Positions 18,014 through 28,706 of a stretch of DNA of 62,695 bases are shown piece by piece. Numbering within the stretch: position 1 is the stretch's first letter; each line of letters opens with the position of its first letter. Below the pieces are notes generated by a model, which ran no database searches, had not been told where the DNA came from, and worked only from the letters and a program-made list of their open reading frames with translations. Origin of the DNA: JBEBGV01 sp040081265 (lineage in GTDB: Bacteria; Acidobacteriota; Vicinamibacteria; Vicinamibacterales; UBA2999); NCBI GenBank assembly GCA_040081265.1, contig JBEBGV010000023.1, positions 1 to 62,695 of the forward strand, given 5' to 3'. A program made the position numbers and the translations under genes.

Positions 18014-18587
18014 TGACACGCAAAATTCGTTGGAGCCACGCCGGATGATGAGCGCAGATCGCAACTCTCCAGTGACCGTCACCCCCGTTGACCTGCGCCA
18101 GGCCCGCTTCGGCACCTCCGTCCGTGGGTTTGACAAGGCGGAAGTGATGGCGATGCTCACCGAGGCCGCTGACGGCTACGACCAGGCGCTTCGGGAGAAC
18201 GAGCGTCTCCGGCAGGACCTGGTCAGGCTGGAATCGTCGCTCGCACAGTTCCGCGATCTCGAGACAAGCCTCAAGAACACCCTGATCAGCGCCCAGAAGC
18301 TCGCCGACGACATGCGTGAAACCGCCACGCAGGAAGCGGCGAAGATTGTTCGCGAAGCTGAGGGTCGGGCCGAGCTGATTGTCCAGAAGGCCGAGGCGAG
18401 GCGCGAAGAACTCGAAAGCGATCTGACGACGCTGAAGTCGCGTCGTCGCGACGCCGAGGTGAGCGTGGAAGCGATCATCGCGACCCTCAAGAGCACCCTC
18501 GACGAGTTCCGCGAACAGGCACGAGCCGAGCGGGAAGATCGCGTCGTGCCGCATCGCCCGCTCGCCGATGTCTCCCGCGCAGGCTAG
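18000..18587 (+). CDS. DivIVA-domain coiled-coil protein
   Basis: 195 residues if ATG 18000 is used; ATG 18045 or 18048 would place the conserved N-terminus (VTPVDLRQARFGTSVRGFDKAEV) nearer the start. The N-terminal DivIVA lipid-binding motif is followed by a long coiled coil (about 45-180; repeated LRENERLRQDL, KAEARREELESDL). DivIVA proteins bind curved membrane at septa or poles and organise growth or division. The neighbourhood with yggS and yggU supports a cell-division context. The stop is TAG at 18585, and the next gene continues in the same frame. Confidence 0.87.
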   Translation: MFKADDTQNSLEPRRMMSADRNSPVTVTPVDLRQARFGTSVRGFDKAEVMAMLTEAADGYDQALRENERLRQDLVRLESSLAQFRDLETSLKNTLISAQKLADDMRETATQEAAKIVREAEGRAELIVQKAEARREELESDLTTLKSRRRDAEVSVEAIIATLKSTLDEFREQARAEREDRVVPHRPLADVSRAG

Positions 18588-18644
18588 GCGGCGCTGGCAT
18601 CTCCACTCCGGCAGGTCCCCTCGGGAGTCCTCGTCACCATCCGC

Positions 18645-18947
18645 GTGATTCCGCGGGCGTCAGGCTCCGCCGTCGCTGGAGTCCGCGATGACGCCCTGCT
18701 GGTGCGACTGACGGCTCCGCCCGTCGACGGTGCCGCCAACGACGCCCTTATCAAGTTGCTCGCCAGGACTTGTGACGTGCCGTCGCGCGCCATCACCGTT
18801 CTCGCAGGCGAGCGCGGTCGCCGGAAAACGGTTCAGATTACGGGAATGACCGCCGAAGCGGTCGCACGCTGCCTTGGACTGGAGCCCGAGGCGGCCGGAG
18901 CGACGTCGTCTACTTCAACCCCACCATCGAGACGGACTCGACCCTGA
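18645..18947 (+). CDS. yggU: DUF167/YggU-family protein, start uncertain
   Basis: The conserved core is clear: VTIRVIPRASGSAVAGV, LLVRLTAPPVDGAANDALIKLLA, and GERGRRKTVQI. GTG 18645 is the only ATG/GTG/TTG in this frame after the divIVA stop at 18585-18587, yet it falls inside the first conserved strand (between Arg and Ile of RVIPRAS). The true N-terminus should lie in 18588-18644, which would need a rare start such as CTG 18594, readthrough of the divIVA TAG, or a sequence error. The family's function is unknown. The last 38 bp overlap the convergent gene. Confidence 0.75.
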   Translation: MIPRASGSAVAGVRDDALLVRLTAPPVDGAANDALIKLLARTCDVPSRAITVLAGERGRRKTVQITGMTAEAVARCLGLEPEAAGATSSTSTPPSRRTRP

Positions 18948-19254
18948 ACGTGAAGGTGAACGGGTAGACGTAACTGGGAAACAGTTCAATCGCCTGGGTG
19001 TACTTGCCGTCGGCTTGCGTTTTGTAACCGAAGCGCTGCACGGTGATGCTCTCGGGGGTTACAGGCAGGCCCAGTTCATTCGCCTTCTTCATGATCTGGT
19101 TCTGTATGCCCGCCGGCGATTCCCGCCCCCCGAACATCACCGTCTCGTCGGCCATGTCGCGTAGCTGGTAATAGTTCCAGGACGCCACGCCAACGCGGGT
19201 GACCGCATTGAGCACGATGACCACAACGACGATTTTGACGATCTTCTGCAGCAT
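18910..19254 (-). CDS. Single-pass membrane protein downstream of lepB
   Basis: 114 residues from ATG 19254, with a purine-rich SD-like GGGGGAG 3 nt upstream next to a perfect 12-bp palindrome (GCCCCCGGGGGC). One N-terminal membrane helix (KIVKIVVVVIVLNAVTRVGVASW) and a small soluble domain (about 35-114). Position after lepA-lepB and size recall DUF4845 proteins of proteobacterial lepA-lepB-rnc operons, but the sequence match is not strong enough to call. Probably the last gene of the leftward lepA operon. Confidence 0.6.
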   Translation of the reverse strand: MLQKIVKIVVVVIVLNAVTRVGVASWNYYQLRDMADETVMFGGRESPAGIQNQIMKKANELGLPVTPESITVQRFGYKTQADGKYTQAIELFPSYVYPFTFTFRVESVSMVGLK

Positions 19255-19320
19255 GGTCTCCCCCGGGGGCCTATATCTGCCCATCGGCTCGAGAGACCGT
19301 CTTCGATAGGGTGACGGCTC

Positions 19321-20006
19321 CTAGTGAATCTGGTGCAGCAGGCGATTCCAGCGGACGGTTGAGAAAATCCGCGAAAATCCGTTCCCGCCGCCTCCGCTGC
19401 CGTCGTCGAAGGACCAGTAGATGAACAGCGCCTTGCCCTTGACGTAGCTGCGCGGCATGAACCCCCAGTAGCGGCTGTCCTGCGAGTTGTCGCGGTTGTC
19501 GCCCATCATGAAGTACTGATCGGGTGGCACTGTGACCGGGCCGTACTGGACGCGCACGTCGAAGTCGTCGGCGGAGGACTCCTCGGGAGGGCTGAGGTAG
19601 CGCACGTACGGCTCGTCGAGCATCGTCCCGTTGATGTAGACGCGCTTCTTCTTCAGCTCGACGGTGTCGCCGGGGAGACCGATCACGCGCTTGATGAAGT
19701 CGCGTTCAGGCTCAACCGGGTACTTGAATACGACGACATCCCCACGCCGGACAGGGTCGATCGGCATCAACGTGGCTTCGAGTCCAGACAGCGTCGGCGC
19801 AAACACGAACTTGTTGACGAGCAGGTGATCGCCGATGAGCAGGTTGTTCTCCATCGAACCGGTCGGGATCTTGAAAGCCTGGACCACGAAGGTGCGCACG
19901 AACAGCGCCAGGATCACAGCGACGCAGATCGACTCGAAGTACTCGCGTGCGGTGGACTTCTGATACGGCGCGGGCGCCGACATGTCCTGTGCGGGACGCT
20001 TTGCGC

Positions 20007-20010
<4 letters not shown>
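19321..20010 (-). CDS. lepB: Signal peptidase I
   Basis: 229 residues. ATG 20010 overlaps the lepA stop as ATGA, which fixes the start although the frame is open upstream. One membrane anchor (about 27-46; ICVAVILALFVRTFVVQAF), catalytic Ser52 in IPTGSMENNLLIGDHLLVNK, and catalytic Lys107 in RDFIKRVIGLPGD, then MMGDNRDNSQDSRYWGF near the end. It cleaves N-terminal signal peptides of exported proteins at the periplasmic face. The lepA-lepB pairing is widespread. Confidence 0.95.
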
Positions 20011-21809
<1,799 letters not shown>

Positions 21810-21826
21810 GAGGTTACGAACAGAAA

Positions 21827-21832
21827 ATTATA
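21827..21832 (-). promoter_or_regulatory. Putative -10 (TATAAT) for lepA-lepB
   Basis: Consensus TATAAT on the minus strand, ending 17 nt before the lepA ATG at 21809. This implies a leader of about 11 nt. No good -35 is seen. Confidence 0.4.
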
Positions 21833-21862
21833 CCTGCAGACTGCGATATCCTCTTGCCCACG

Positions 21863-23005
21863 ATGGCCAGCCACGGACGGTTCCTTACGACGCACGTCGG
21901 AAGTCTCCCCAGGCCCCAAGACCTGATGGAAATCATGTGGGCACGCGAGGACGGCATCCCCATCGACAAAGCGGCGGTCGAAGAGCGTGTGACACGGGGC
22001 GTTGAGGAGGTCGTGGCCCATCAGGTCAGGGCCGGCGTGGACATCGTGAACGACGGGGAGTGGGGCAAGCCGAGCTATGCCACCTACGTGAAGGATCGCC
22101 TGAATGGATTCGGCGGCACCGGAAACAGCTTCGTGTTCCAGGACATCGAGGACTTTCCCAACACCAAGGCCAGGGTGTTTGCCGACCCGGGGCGGAAGCA
22201 TCGGAAAACGCCGGCGTGCAACGCCCCTGTCAGCGCCATCGATGCCAGGGCCGCGGTCACCGACACTGGCCGGCTTCGACAGGCGCTGGTGAAGACGCCG
22301 GCAACCGGCGCCTTCATGACGGCGGCCTCGCCGGGGGTGACGGCCTTCTTCTTCCGGAACGACTACTACCCATCACACGACGACTATGTATTTGCGATCG
22401 CCGAGGCCATGCGCCACGAGTACGAAGCGATCGCTGGCGCGGGCCTGACCCTGCAGATCGACTGTCCGGACCTGGCCATGGGTCGGCACACGCAGTTCAA
22501 GGACCTCGACGTTGCGGGGTTCAGACAGATCATGGAGCTGCACATCGAGGCGATGAACAGGGCGCTCGTGAACATCCCCGCCGAGCAGGTGCGGATGCAC
22601 CTGTGCTGGGGGAACTACCCGGGACCGCATCACTTCGACATCCCCTTCCAGGACATCGTCGACGTCGTCTGGAAGGCCAAGCCCCACGCCATCCAGTTCG
22701 AGGCAGCCAATCCGCGGCACGCGCACGAGTGGGAGATGTTCGAGCGGGTGAAGCTGCCGGAGGGCAAGGTCCTGATTCCAGGCGTGATCGAGTGCCAATC
22801 GAACTACATCGAGCACCCCGAGGTCGTCGCGCAGCGTATCGCTCGATACGCAAACCTGGTTGGACGAGACAACGTGATGGCGGGGGTGGACTGCGGCTTC
22901 AGCATCCACGTGGGATCTGGAGGTGTGGACCCCGACGTGGTGTGGGCCAAGCTCGGATCCCTGTCACAGGGTGCCGCTCTCGCCAGCAAGCGGTTCTGGG
23001 TTTAG
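21863..23005 (+). CDS. Cobalamin-independent methionine synthase-like (MetE C-terminal domain) protein
   Basis: 380 residues from ATG 21863 (TTG 21854 is also in frame). It is a stand-alone MetE-type catalytic barrel without the N-terminal half of full MetE. It starts with LTTHVGSLPRP as in this family. Zinc ligands are visible: His and Cys in RMHLCWGNYPGPH, Glu in IQFEAANPRH, Cys in GVDCGFSIH. These would activate homocysteine or another thiol. Stand-alone relatives include core-MetE enzymes and thiol transferases, so methionine synthesis is plausible but the methyl donor and acceptor are not shown. Confidence 0.75.
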   Translation: MASHGRFLTTHVGSLPRPQDLMEIMWAREDGIPIDKAAVEERVTRGVEEVVAHQVRAGVDIVNDGEWGKPSYATYVKDRLNGFGGTGNSFVFQDIEDFPNTKARVFADPGRKHRKTPACNAPVSAIDARAAVTDTGRLRQALVKTPATGAFMTAASPGVTAFFFRNDYYPSHDDYVFAIAEAMRHEYEAIAGAGLTLQIDCPDLAMGRHTQFKDLDVAGFRQIMELHIEAMNRALVNIPAEQVRMHLCWGNYPGPHHFDIPFQDIVDVVWKAKPHAIQFEAANPRHAHEWEMFERVKLPEGKVLIPGVIECQSNYIEHPEVVAQRIARYANLVGRDNVMAGVDCGFSIHVGSGGVDPDVVWAKLGSLSQGAALASKRFWV

Positions 23006-23021
23006 GCGCGCCCGCGCCGGC

Positions 23022-23744
23022 TCACGGCTTGGCGCCTCTGGCATCCTGGAGGAACCGGTCGAGGATGGTCTGGTGACCGGGGTACTCGGGCCGCTGCGCA
23101 GCCATCTCCGCCGGATAGGCGGCCAGGAAGTCCCGATGGGCCGTCGTGAGCGACGCGCCGTCAAGGCCCTTCTCTGCGATCCTCCCCTTCAAGACGATGC
23201 CGAACAGATGAGCCGGCCGCTCGGCAGTGATGGAGTCGGCCAGCAGCTTGGCACCCGCGAGATCGCCGGTAGCGATGCGGATGAGGCCGGCGTGGAAACG
23301 AGCATCGGCGTCCGGAGATGCCAGCATTCCATACGCCGCCAGGGCCATCGGTGCAAAGGCGACGACGTTGGCGGTGTCGCCTCCCTCACTTGCCCGCATG
23401 ACGCGGTCGAACAGGCGATCGAATTGCTCCACCGGCGTCATCGCACTGAGATCGGGCGGTGTGCCCGGCGTTCCGGACTCGAGACCGGCGGCTCCCGCCA
23501 CCGGCGGTGCCGCACTCACCGCTGCGGGTGGTGTCGTAGAAACCACCGGAGCCGCAGTGTCGCTGCTGGTCCGGATCAGGAGAAGAAGGCCCAGCAGCAA
23601 GACGGCCGCGCCACCGATTACGTACGGGAGTGGGACACGCTTGTCCGCAGACGCCGCGGGGCTCGCGGCGGCGCCGCATTCACTGCAGAACGGTCCATGG
23701 AGCGGTTCACGGCACGACGGGCAACGGCGGACGGTCGCAGTCAT
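23022..23744 (-). CDS. Zinc-ribbon, single-TM protein with helical C-terminal domain
   Basis: 240 residues from ATG 23744; TACAAT (complement of 23753-23758) ends 8 nt upstream and supports this start over ones in the upstream extension. N-terminal zinc ribbon (CPSC, CSEC; residues about 8-25), one membrane helix (about 39-58; YVIGGAAVLLLGLLLLI), an Ala/Pro/Thr-rich linker, and a helical domain (about 100-235) with TPR-like packing (AHLFGIVLKGRIAEKGL). Cytoplasmic ribbon and periplasmic helical domain are inferred. Function unknown. Confidence 0.65.
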   Translation of the reverse strand: MTATVRRCPSCREPLHGPFCSECGAAASPAASADKRVPLPYVIGGAAVLLLGLLLLIRTSSDTAAPVVSTTPPAAVSAAPPVAGAAGLESGTPGTPPDLSAMTPVEQFDRLFDRVMRASEGGDTANVVAFAPMALAAYGMLASPDADARFHAGLIRIATGDLAGAKLLADSITAERPAHLFGIVLKGRIAEKGLDGASLTTAHRDFLAAYPAEMAAQRPEYPGHQTILDRFLQDARGAKP

Positions 23745-23752
23745 GACCTCAG

Positions 23753-23758
23753 ATTGTA
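23753..23758 (-). promoter_or_regulatory. Putative -10 (TACAAT) for the zinc-ribbon TM protein
   Basis: Minus-strand TACAAT ending 8 nt before ATG 23744, without an SD in the gap. Confidence 0.35.
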
Positions 23759-23824
23759 TCGAAGGCGACAGCGGGGCCTGCATACGCGCATTTTCACGCG
23801 GTGACCACGGTGAATGGTGCCAAA

Positions 23825-23830
23825 TATAAT
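23825..23830 (+). promoter_or_regulatory. Putative -10 (TATAAT) for the leaderless PAS-like gene
   Basis: Perfect TATAAT ending exactly 6 nt before ATG 23837. It argues against the upstream in-frame GTG 23801 as the start. Confidence 0.5.
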
Positions 23831-23836
23831 TCGTCG

Positions 23837-24499
23837 ATGACCGGATCGACACCCGACCTGTCGCCAGCGAGAGGGCGCCTTGACCCGGCGTTTGAGGCCC
23901 CTCTCAGCCGTGGTTTTCAGATCAGCACCCTCGATCGCAAGCCAGCCACAGTCATGGCGCTGTGGCCGGATTTCCGCATCGCGTATGTGAACCCTGCATG
24001 GGACACCTTCGCAGAGCGTAATGGCGGTCTCCCGACAATCCGCGAGCGGTGGGACATCGGCGCCAACTACCTCGAGGCGATCGCGCTGCCGTTACGCCCG
24101 TTCTACCGGCACCTGCTCGATACCGCCCCCGACTCACTCGCCACGCTCCATCCTGCGACGCACGACTATGAGTGCTCGAGCGCCGAGACGTATCGACTCC
24201 TGAACCTGCAGGTCTTCACCCTGCAGGATCGTGCTGGCTTCGTGCTGGTGCACTCGCTACGAGTCGAACGACCGCACGCCGACCGCGAGGTTGTCTCGAC
24301 CGGTTTAGGCGACTATCTCGATGCCAACGGTCTGTTGCACCAGTGCTCGCATTGCCGACGGGTACAGAGTGCCGCAGACCCAGGGCGCTGGGACTGGGTT
24401 CCATTGTGGATCACGAATCCACCTGAGTTCGTGAGTCACTCGCTCTGCCCGCCGTGCTTCGATTATTACTACGTCATGCCATCGGCCCTCGACACCTAG
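23837..24499 (+). CDS. PAS-like protein with C-terminal CxxC/CxxC zinc motif
   Basis: 220 residues from ATG 23837. The central part (about 30-150) reads like a PAS fold, with ALWPDFRIAYVNPAWDTFAERNG resembling the usual PAS start and VFTLQDRAGFVLVHSLRVER a late strand. The C-terminus carries HQCSHCRRVQ, then SHSLCPPCFDYYY: two CxxC pairs about 40 residues apart separated by GRWDWVPLWI. The same arrangement (CxxC, a conserved Trp, SHxxCPxC) occurs beside PAS and receiver domains in signalling proteins, probably as a zinc site. No output domain is present, and the signalling operon starts 150 bp downstream. Confidence 0.55.
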   Translation: MTGSTPDLSPARGRLDPAFEAPLSRGFQISTLDRKPATVMALWPDFRIAYVNPAWDTFAERNGGLPTIRERWDIGANYLEAIALPLRPFYRHLLDTAPDSLATLHPATHDYECSSAETYRLLNLQVFTLQDRAGFVLVHSLRVERPHADREVVSTGLGDYLDANGLLHQCSHCRRVQSAADPGRWDWVPLWITNPPEFVSHSLCPPCFDYYYVMPSALDT

Positions 24500-24648
24500 C
24501 GCACGTCGGACAATTTCCCCACCAAGCGAAAAACTTCCGGTCACGCTGCGTCCGGCGGCGTCGATATTGATCAGTGGGTGCCGAACTACTGCCCCTCGCG
24601 TGTCCGGTCGAGTCTTGACCGAAACGTTGCGCAAAGTGTTGTTGTGTC

Positions 24649-25791
24649 ATGAACACAAGTGCAACGCTGACCACGCCCTCCGCACTCTTCGTTGACGATG
24701 AAGCCTCGGTACTGGCCGGCGTCGCGCTGACGCTGCGTCACCGCGATTACCGTGTCGTGACCGCGGGCAGCGGGTCAGAAGCCCTCGACATTCTCGCTCG
24801 CCAGCCGATCAGCGTCGTCGTCAGCGACGAGAACATGCCGGCGATGTCCGGCACCGCGTTCCTCACGCAGGTGCGACGCGATTATCCGGATGTCGTACGA
24901 ATGATCTTGAGCGGCAGCATGGACCCGCGCTCGATCTCGAGAGCGGTCAATGAAGCCGGCGTGTTTCGCTACCTGCTCAAGCCGTGTTCGCCCGACGACC
25001 TGAGGCTGGCCGTGGACCAGGCGGTCGCGGCGCACGCGAACTATCGCGTCGCACCGCCGCGCAAGGTCGCCCGGATCAGCGTCGATGACGGTCTCCGCAG
25101 CCTGCGCATCGCGATGCAGCCGATCTACGCCTGTCACGACGGCGGTCTATACGCGCACGAGGCGCTGCTCAGACTGCCGGACCATCCGGACGCCACGGTC
25201 GAAGATCTGCTCGACGAAGCCACCCACTGTGACCGCTTGTGGGAGCTGGAGCGCACGGTGCGCGGCGTCGTCGCCACCCGGATGTGGGAGCGGCCGGGTG
25301 ACAGTCTGGTGTTCGTGAACCTGCACCCGAACTCGCTGCTCGATCCGCAACTCTACACGGCCTCAGATCCGCTCGCTTCCCATACCGCCGTCGTCGTCCT
25401 CGAGATCACCGAACGCGGATCACTCGATCAGGTTGATGACCTGCAGGCCCGCGTCGCGGCGCTTCGGGCAATGGGCTACAAGGTAGCCATCGACGACATG
25501 GGGTCCGGCTACTCGGGACTGACGACGTTCACGACTATCCTTCCGGACTTCGTCAAGTTCGATCGCGAACTAATCCGCGAGGCATACGGCACGCCGGCCA
25601 AACACAAGCTGGTCAGCTCGATCGCCGGGGTGTGCCGGGAACTGGACATCGCGACCATTGCTGAAGGTGTCGAGGATCAACGCGACCTGGACGAGGCCAG
25701 GGCCATGGGCTGCACGATGGTCCAGGGTTACCTGCTGGGGCGTCCGGCGATGGAGTTCCGGCACGGCCGAAGCCACGAGTGGCCGACATGA
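24649..25791 (+). CDS. Response regulator with EAL domain (c-di-GMP phosphodiesterase)
   Basis: 380 residues. Receiver domain about 10-125 with VDDE, phosphoacceptor Asp60 (SVVVSDENMP) and Lys in LLKPCSP. EAL domain about 145-375: the metal and catalytic signatures are intact in YAHEALLRL, FVNLHPNSL, VVLEITERG, AIDDMGSGYSGL, VKFDRELI and IAEGVEDQRDL, so hydrolysis of c-di-GMP to pGpG is expected. Its stop overlaps the kinase start (ATGA). The gap before it (24500-24648) holds no gene; TTGACC at about 24615 is the only -35-like hexamer noticed. Confidence 0.9.
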   Translation: MNTSATLTTPSALFVDDEASVLAGVALTLRHRDYRVVTAGSGSEALDILARQPISVVVSDENMPAMSGTAFLTQVRRDYPDVVRMILSGSMDPRSISRAVNEAGVFRYLLKPCSPDDLRLAVDQAVAAHANYRVAPPRKVARISVDDGLRSLRIAMQPIYACHDGGLYAHEALLRLPDHPDATVEDLLDEATHCDRLWELERTVRGVVATRMWERPGDSLVFVNLHPNSLLDPQLYTASDPLASHTAVVVLEITERGSLDQVDDLQARVAALRAMGYKVAIDDMGSGYSGLTTFTTILPDFVKFDRELIREAYGTPAKHKLVSSIAGVCRELDIATIAEGVEDQRDLDEARAMGCTMVQGYLLGRPAMEFRHGRSHEWPT

Positions 25792-28706
25792 GACGCTGCC
25801 TCCCGATCGACCCACCCCCTGGCAAGTTGCATGTCGCTCTCTGCATCGGCGTGGCCGTGGCGGCGGGAGTGTCGGGCCTGGCGCTGAACGCGGCCCACGT
25901 CAGCCACCTCGAAAATCTGTGGCTGGGAAGAGCGCTGACACTGCCCGTTGCGGTGGCATTGGGTCCGCTGTTCGGCGTCGTTGCTGCGGCTGTCGGCGCG
26001 CTGTCGATTCTTGATGCGGACCCCTGGCTGGCGGTCCTCTTCGTCGCAGAAGCGCTGCTGCTGGGCGTCGCCACAAGGCGGCATCACACCTCGATGGCGG
26101 CCCGCACGCTGCTGTTTACGCTGCTGGCGTTGTCGGTGGCAGTCTTTCCCGAGATCCATGGCCTTCCGGCGCTGGCGCTGACGACCGTTCCGCTCTCGAT
26201 CCAGCGCGTGCTGGTCCTCATCGTGGCCCCGGTGGCGTCGGACTTTCTCTCGGTCGGGCTCGCGCGTCTCACCATCAGGCTTGGTCTGGCGAGTGCGTCA
26301 CCGCCACGTCCGCCATTGCGCGACCAGATCCTGCACGCCTCGATTCTGGTTGCCGCGCTGCCACTGCTGGTGGTCAATGTGATCAGCGGCGAGATCATTT
26401 CCAGTCGGCATCAGGAAGAAGTCACAGCGCGCCTCACGGACACCGCTCTCACGCTGTCGGATCGGTTCAGTTCCTACCTCGAAGGAAACGTCGCGGGCGT
26501 CCAGGCGCTCGCGGCATCGATCAGGGGCAACGACGCCGGTCGCGCCGACGAGATCCTGCGCGAGTTCGCTGTCACCTTTCCCGCGTTTCGCAGCATGGGC
26601 ACAACCGACGCCACCGGCGTCGTGGTGAACCGAGTGTCGGATGTGCCAACGCCGAAGGGTTTGTCGCTGGGCAACCGGGCGTTCTTCCACGAGACGATTG
26701 CGAGTCGTCGCACCACGATCTCCGACGTGACGTGGTCGGCGTTGCGGGGCGACTCGATTGTCTTCATCGGCGTGCCGATAGTCGCCCGCGGCGGTCAGGT
26801 GGCCGGTGTGGCATATGGTCTGCTCGATCTGGATGCGTTCGCCGACTTCGTCCGGCCGTACCTCGACTCGCCCAACAGTGCCGTGGTTCTGCTCGATCGG
26901 TCGAACCGCGTCATCTTCACCAGCCAGGACGCTGGCTATCGGCGAGGTGAGGACCTGACGAACTCGCCGATGGTTCACGGAGCCGATGACACGCCGCTCG
27001 GATCGAGTGGTTCAAAAGCTGCTGGTGCCAGCGGCGTGTACCCGTATCACCAGACGAGCACCCCCGGCGGCCAAGGCCACTCGAGCGATACGGTTCAGCT
27101 GGCGTCGCGCGGTGTCGTGCCGGGCACCGGCTGGACTGTGTACGTCCAGCAGCCGCAGTCGCTGCTGGCCGCCGAAATGCCCGCCTACTTTATGGTCACG
27201 ATGGGATTCCTGCTGTTGGCTATCGGAGGTTCGATGGTCGCGGCGCGGCAGTTTGCGGCGGCCGTCACCACCCCGCTCGAAGGTCTCGTTGGTGTTGTCA
27301 GCCGCATCTCGGTCGAAAGCGTTGACGCAATCACCGTTCCCGCGAACGCGCCGATGGAAGTATCCGCGCTGGCCGACGGCGTGAGCCGGATGCAGGATCG
27401 TCTTCGCGACTCATACCGGCAGCTCCAGCAGGCGCGTGACGAGGGCGAGTGGGCGAACCAGAAGCTCGAGACTCTGACCGCGACCCTCGAAGCCACGGTC
27501 GCGAAGCGTACGGCCGACCTGGCAAACACCACGCAATTCCTCGAAAACGTACTGACCGCACTCCCGGGAGCGCTGTTTGTCGCCGACCAGCAGGGTACCG
27601 TCCTCCTGTGCAACGACACTGCGGCAGTGCTCACCGGTCGTCCGGTTGTCGACATCACCGGGCTGCCGCTGAGTGCGGTGCTCGACACCCGGTCGGCCGC
27701 GGAATCGCCGGCGGTCAGAACCGAGCAGAACCTGATCACCGCAGGTGGCGACCGGATTCCGGTGCTGGTGTCTGTGGCTACGCTCAAGAACCCCGACCAC
27801 ACCGGCAGCGCAGGCGCCATTCACATCGCGCTTGATGTCCGTGACCGCAAGCGACTCGAACTGGAACTGCAGCACGCACAGAAACTGGAGTCGGTGGGTC
27901 GCCTCGCAGCCGGTGTGGCTCACGAAATCAACACCCCGGCACAGTTTGTCAGTGACAGCGTGCAGTTCCTGAAGGAGGGACTGACCGACCTGTTTGCGCT
28001 CGTCGGCAAGTACCGCTCACTGCACGCCGCAGTGCTGCGGGGTGCCGTCACCACCGACCTCGCCGCCGACGTGGTCCAGGCGGAGCGGGACGCCGATCTC
28101 GACTACCTGATCCAGAACGTGCCCGGTGCGATTGAGCGTTCGATCGACGGCCTGAGCCGCGTCACGACCATCGTCAAGTCGATGAAGGAGTTCGCGCACC
28201 CCGACCGCAAGGAGATGACGCTGGTGGACCTCAATCAGGGCATCCAGAGCACGCTGGTCATCGCCCGCAACGAATACAAATACGTCGCTGATGTCGAGAC
28301 CGATCTGGGCCTGCTGCCACCCGTCAGGTGCCACGCGGGAGACATCAACCAGGTGGTGCTGAACGTCGTCATCAACGCCGCCCACGCGATTGCCGACGTG
28401 GTCGGCGACGGCGAAGGGCGAGGTCGGATCGTCGTCCAGACGCGCCATGAAGGCGATTCGGTCGTGATTCGCATCACCGACACCGGCGGAGGCATTCCGG
28501 AAGGTATTCGGCAGCGCGTGTTCGACCCGTTCTTCACGACCAAGGGCGTTGGCAAGGGCACGGGACAGGGGCTGGCGATCGGGCGCGCGATCATCGATCG
28601 ACACGAAGGACAGTTTGTGTTCGACACGGTCGTCGGTCAGGGCACCACGTTCACGGTCCGCCTGCCGATCGATGGGCCTCGCGCCGCCAGTGAGGCAGCC
28701 GCATGA
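25788..28706 (+). CDS. Membrane sensor histidine kinase (MASE-like TM region, dCache, HAMP, PAS, HisKA, HATPase)
   Basis: 972 residues; ATG 25788 overlaps the previous stop. Five to six N-terminal helices (about 15-165) of MASE type, a further helix, then an extracytoplasmic double-cache domain (about 215-450; FRSMGTTDATGVVVNRVSD, VIFIGVPIV-like strands), a helix near 465-487, a HAMP-like segment, a coiled coil, a PAS domain (about 580-695; QFLENVLTALPGALFVADQQG) and the kinase core. Phospho-acceptor His about residue 711 in VAHEINTPAQF; ATP-binding N box NVVINAAHAI, DTGGGIP, FDPFFTTK and GTGQGLAIG. It autophosphorylates and presumably signals to the receiver proteins encoded on either side. 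Confidence 0.9.
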   Translation: MRRCLPIDPPPGKLHVALCIGVAVAAGVSGLALNAAHVSHLENLWLGRALTLPVAVALGPLFGVVAAAVGALSILDADPWLAVLFVAEALLLGVATRRHHTSMAARTLLFTLLALSVAVFPEIHGLPALALTTVPLSIQRVLVLIVAPVASDFLSVGLARLTIRLGLASASPPRPPLRDQILHASILVAALPLLVVNVISGEIISSRHQEEVTARLTDTALTLSDRFSSYLEGNVAGVQALAASIRGNDAGRADEILREFAVTFPAFRSMGTTDATGVVVNRVSDVPTPKGLSLGNRAFFHETIASRRTTISDVTWSALRGDSIVFIGVPIVARGGQVAGVAYGLLDLDAFADFVRPYLDSPNSAVVLLDRSNRVIFTSQDAGYRRGEDLTNSPMVHGADDTPLGSSGSKAAGASGVYPYHQTSTPGGQGHSSDTVQLASRGVVPGTGWTVYVQQPQSLLAAEMPAYFMVTMGFLLLAIGGSMVAARQFAAAVTTPLEGLVGVVSRISVESVDAITVPANAPMEVSALADGVSRMQDRLRDSYRQLQQARDEGEWANQKLETLTATLEATVAKRTADLANTTQFLENVLTALPGALFVADQQGTVLLCNDTAAVLTGRPVVDITGLPLSAVLDTRSAAESPAVRTEQNLITAGGDRIPVLVSVATLKNPDHTGSAGAIHIALDVRDRKRLELELQHAQKLESVGRLAAGVAHEINTPAQFVSDSVQFLKEGLTDLFALVGKYRSLHAAVLRGAVTTDLAADVVQAERDADLDYLIQNVPGAIERSIDGLSRVTTIVKSMKEFAHPDRKEMTLVDLNQGIQSTLVIARNEYKYVADVETDLGLLPPVRCHAGDINQVVLNVVINAAHAIADVVGDGEGRGRIVVQTRHEGDSVVIRITDTGGGIPEGIRQRVFDPFFTTKGVGKGTGQGLAIGRAIIDRHEGQFVFDTVVGQGTTFTVRLPIDGPRAASEAAA

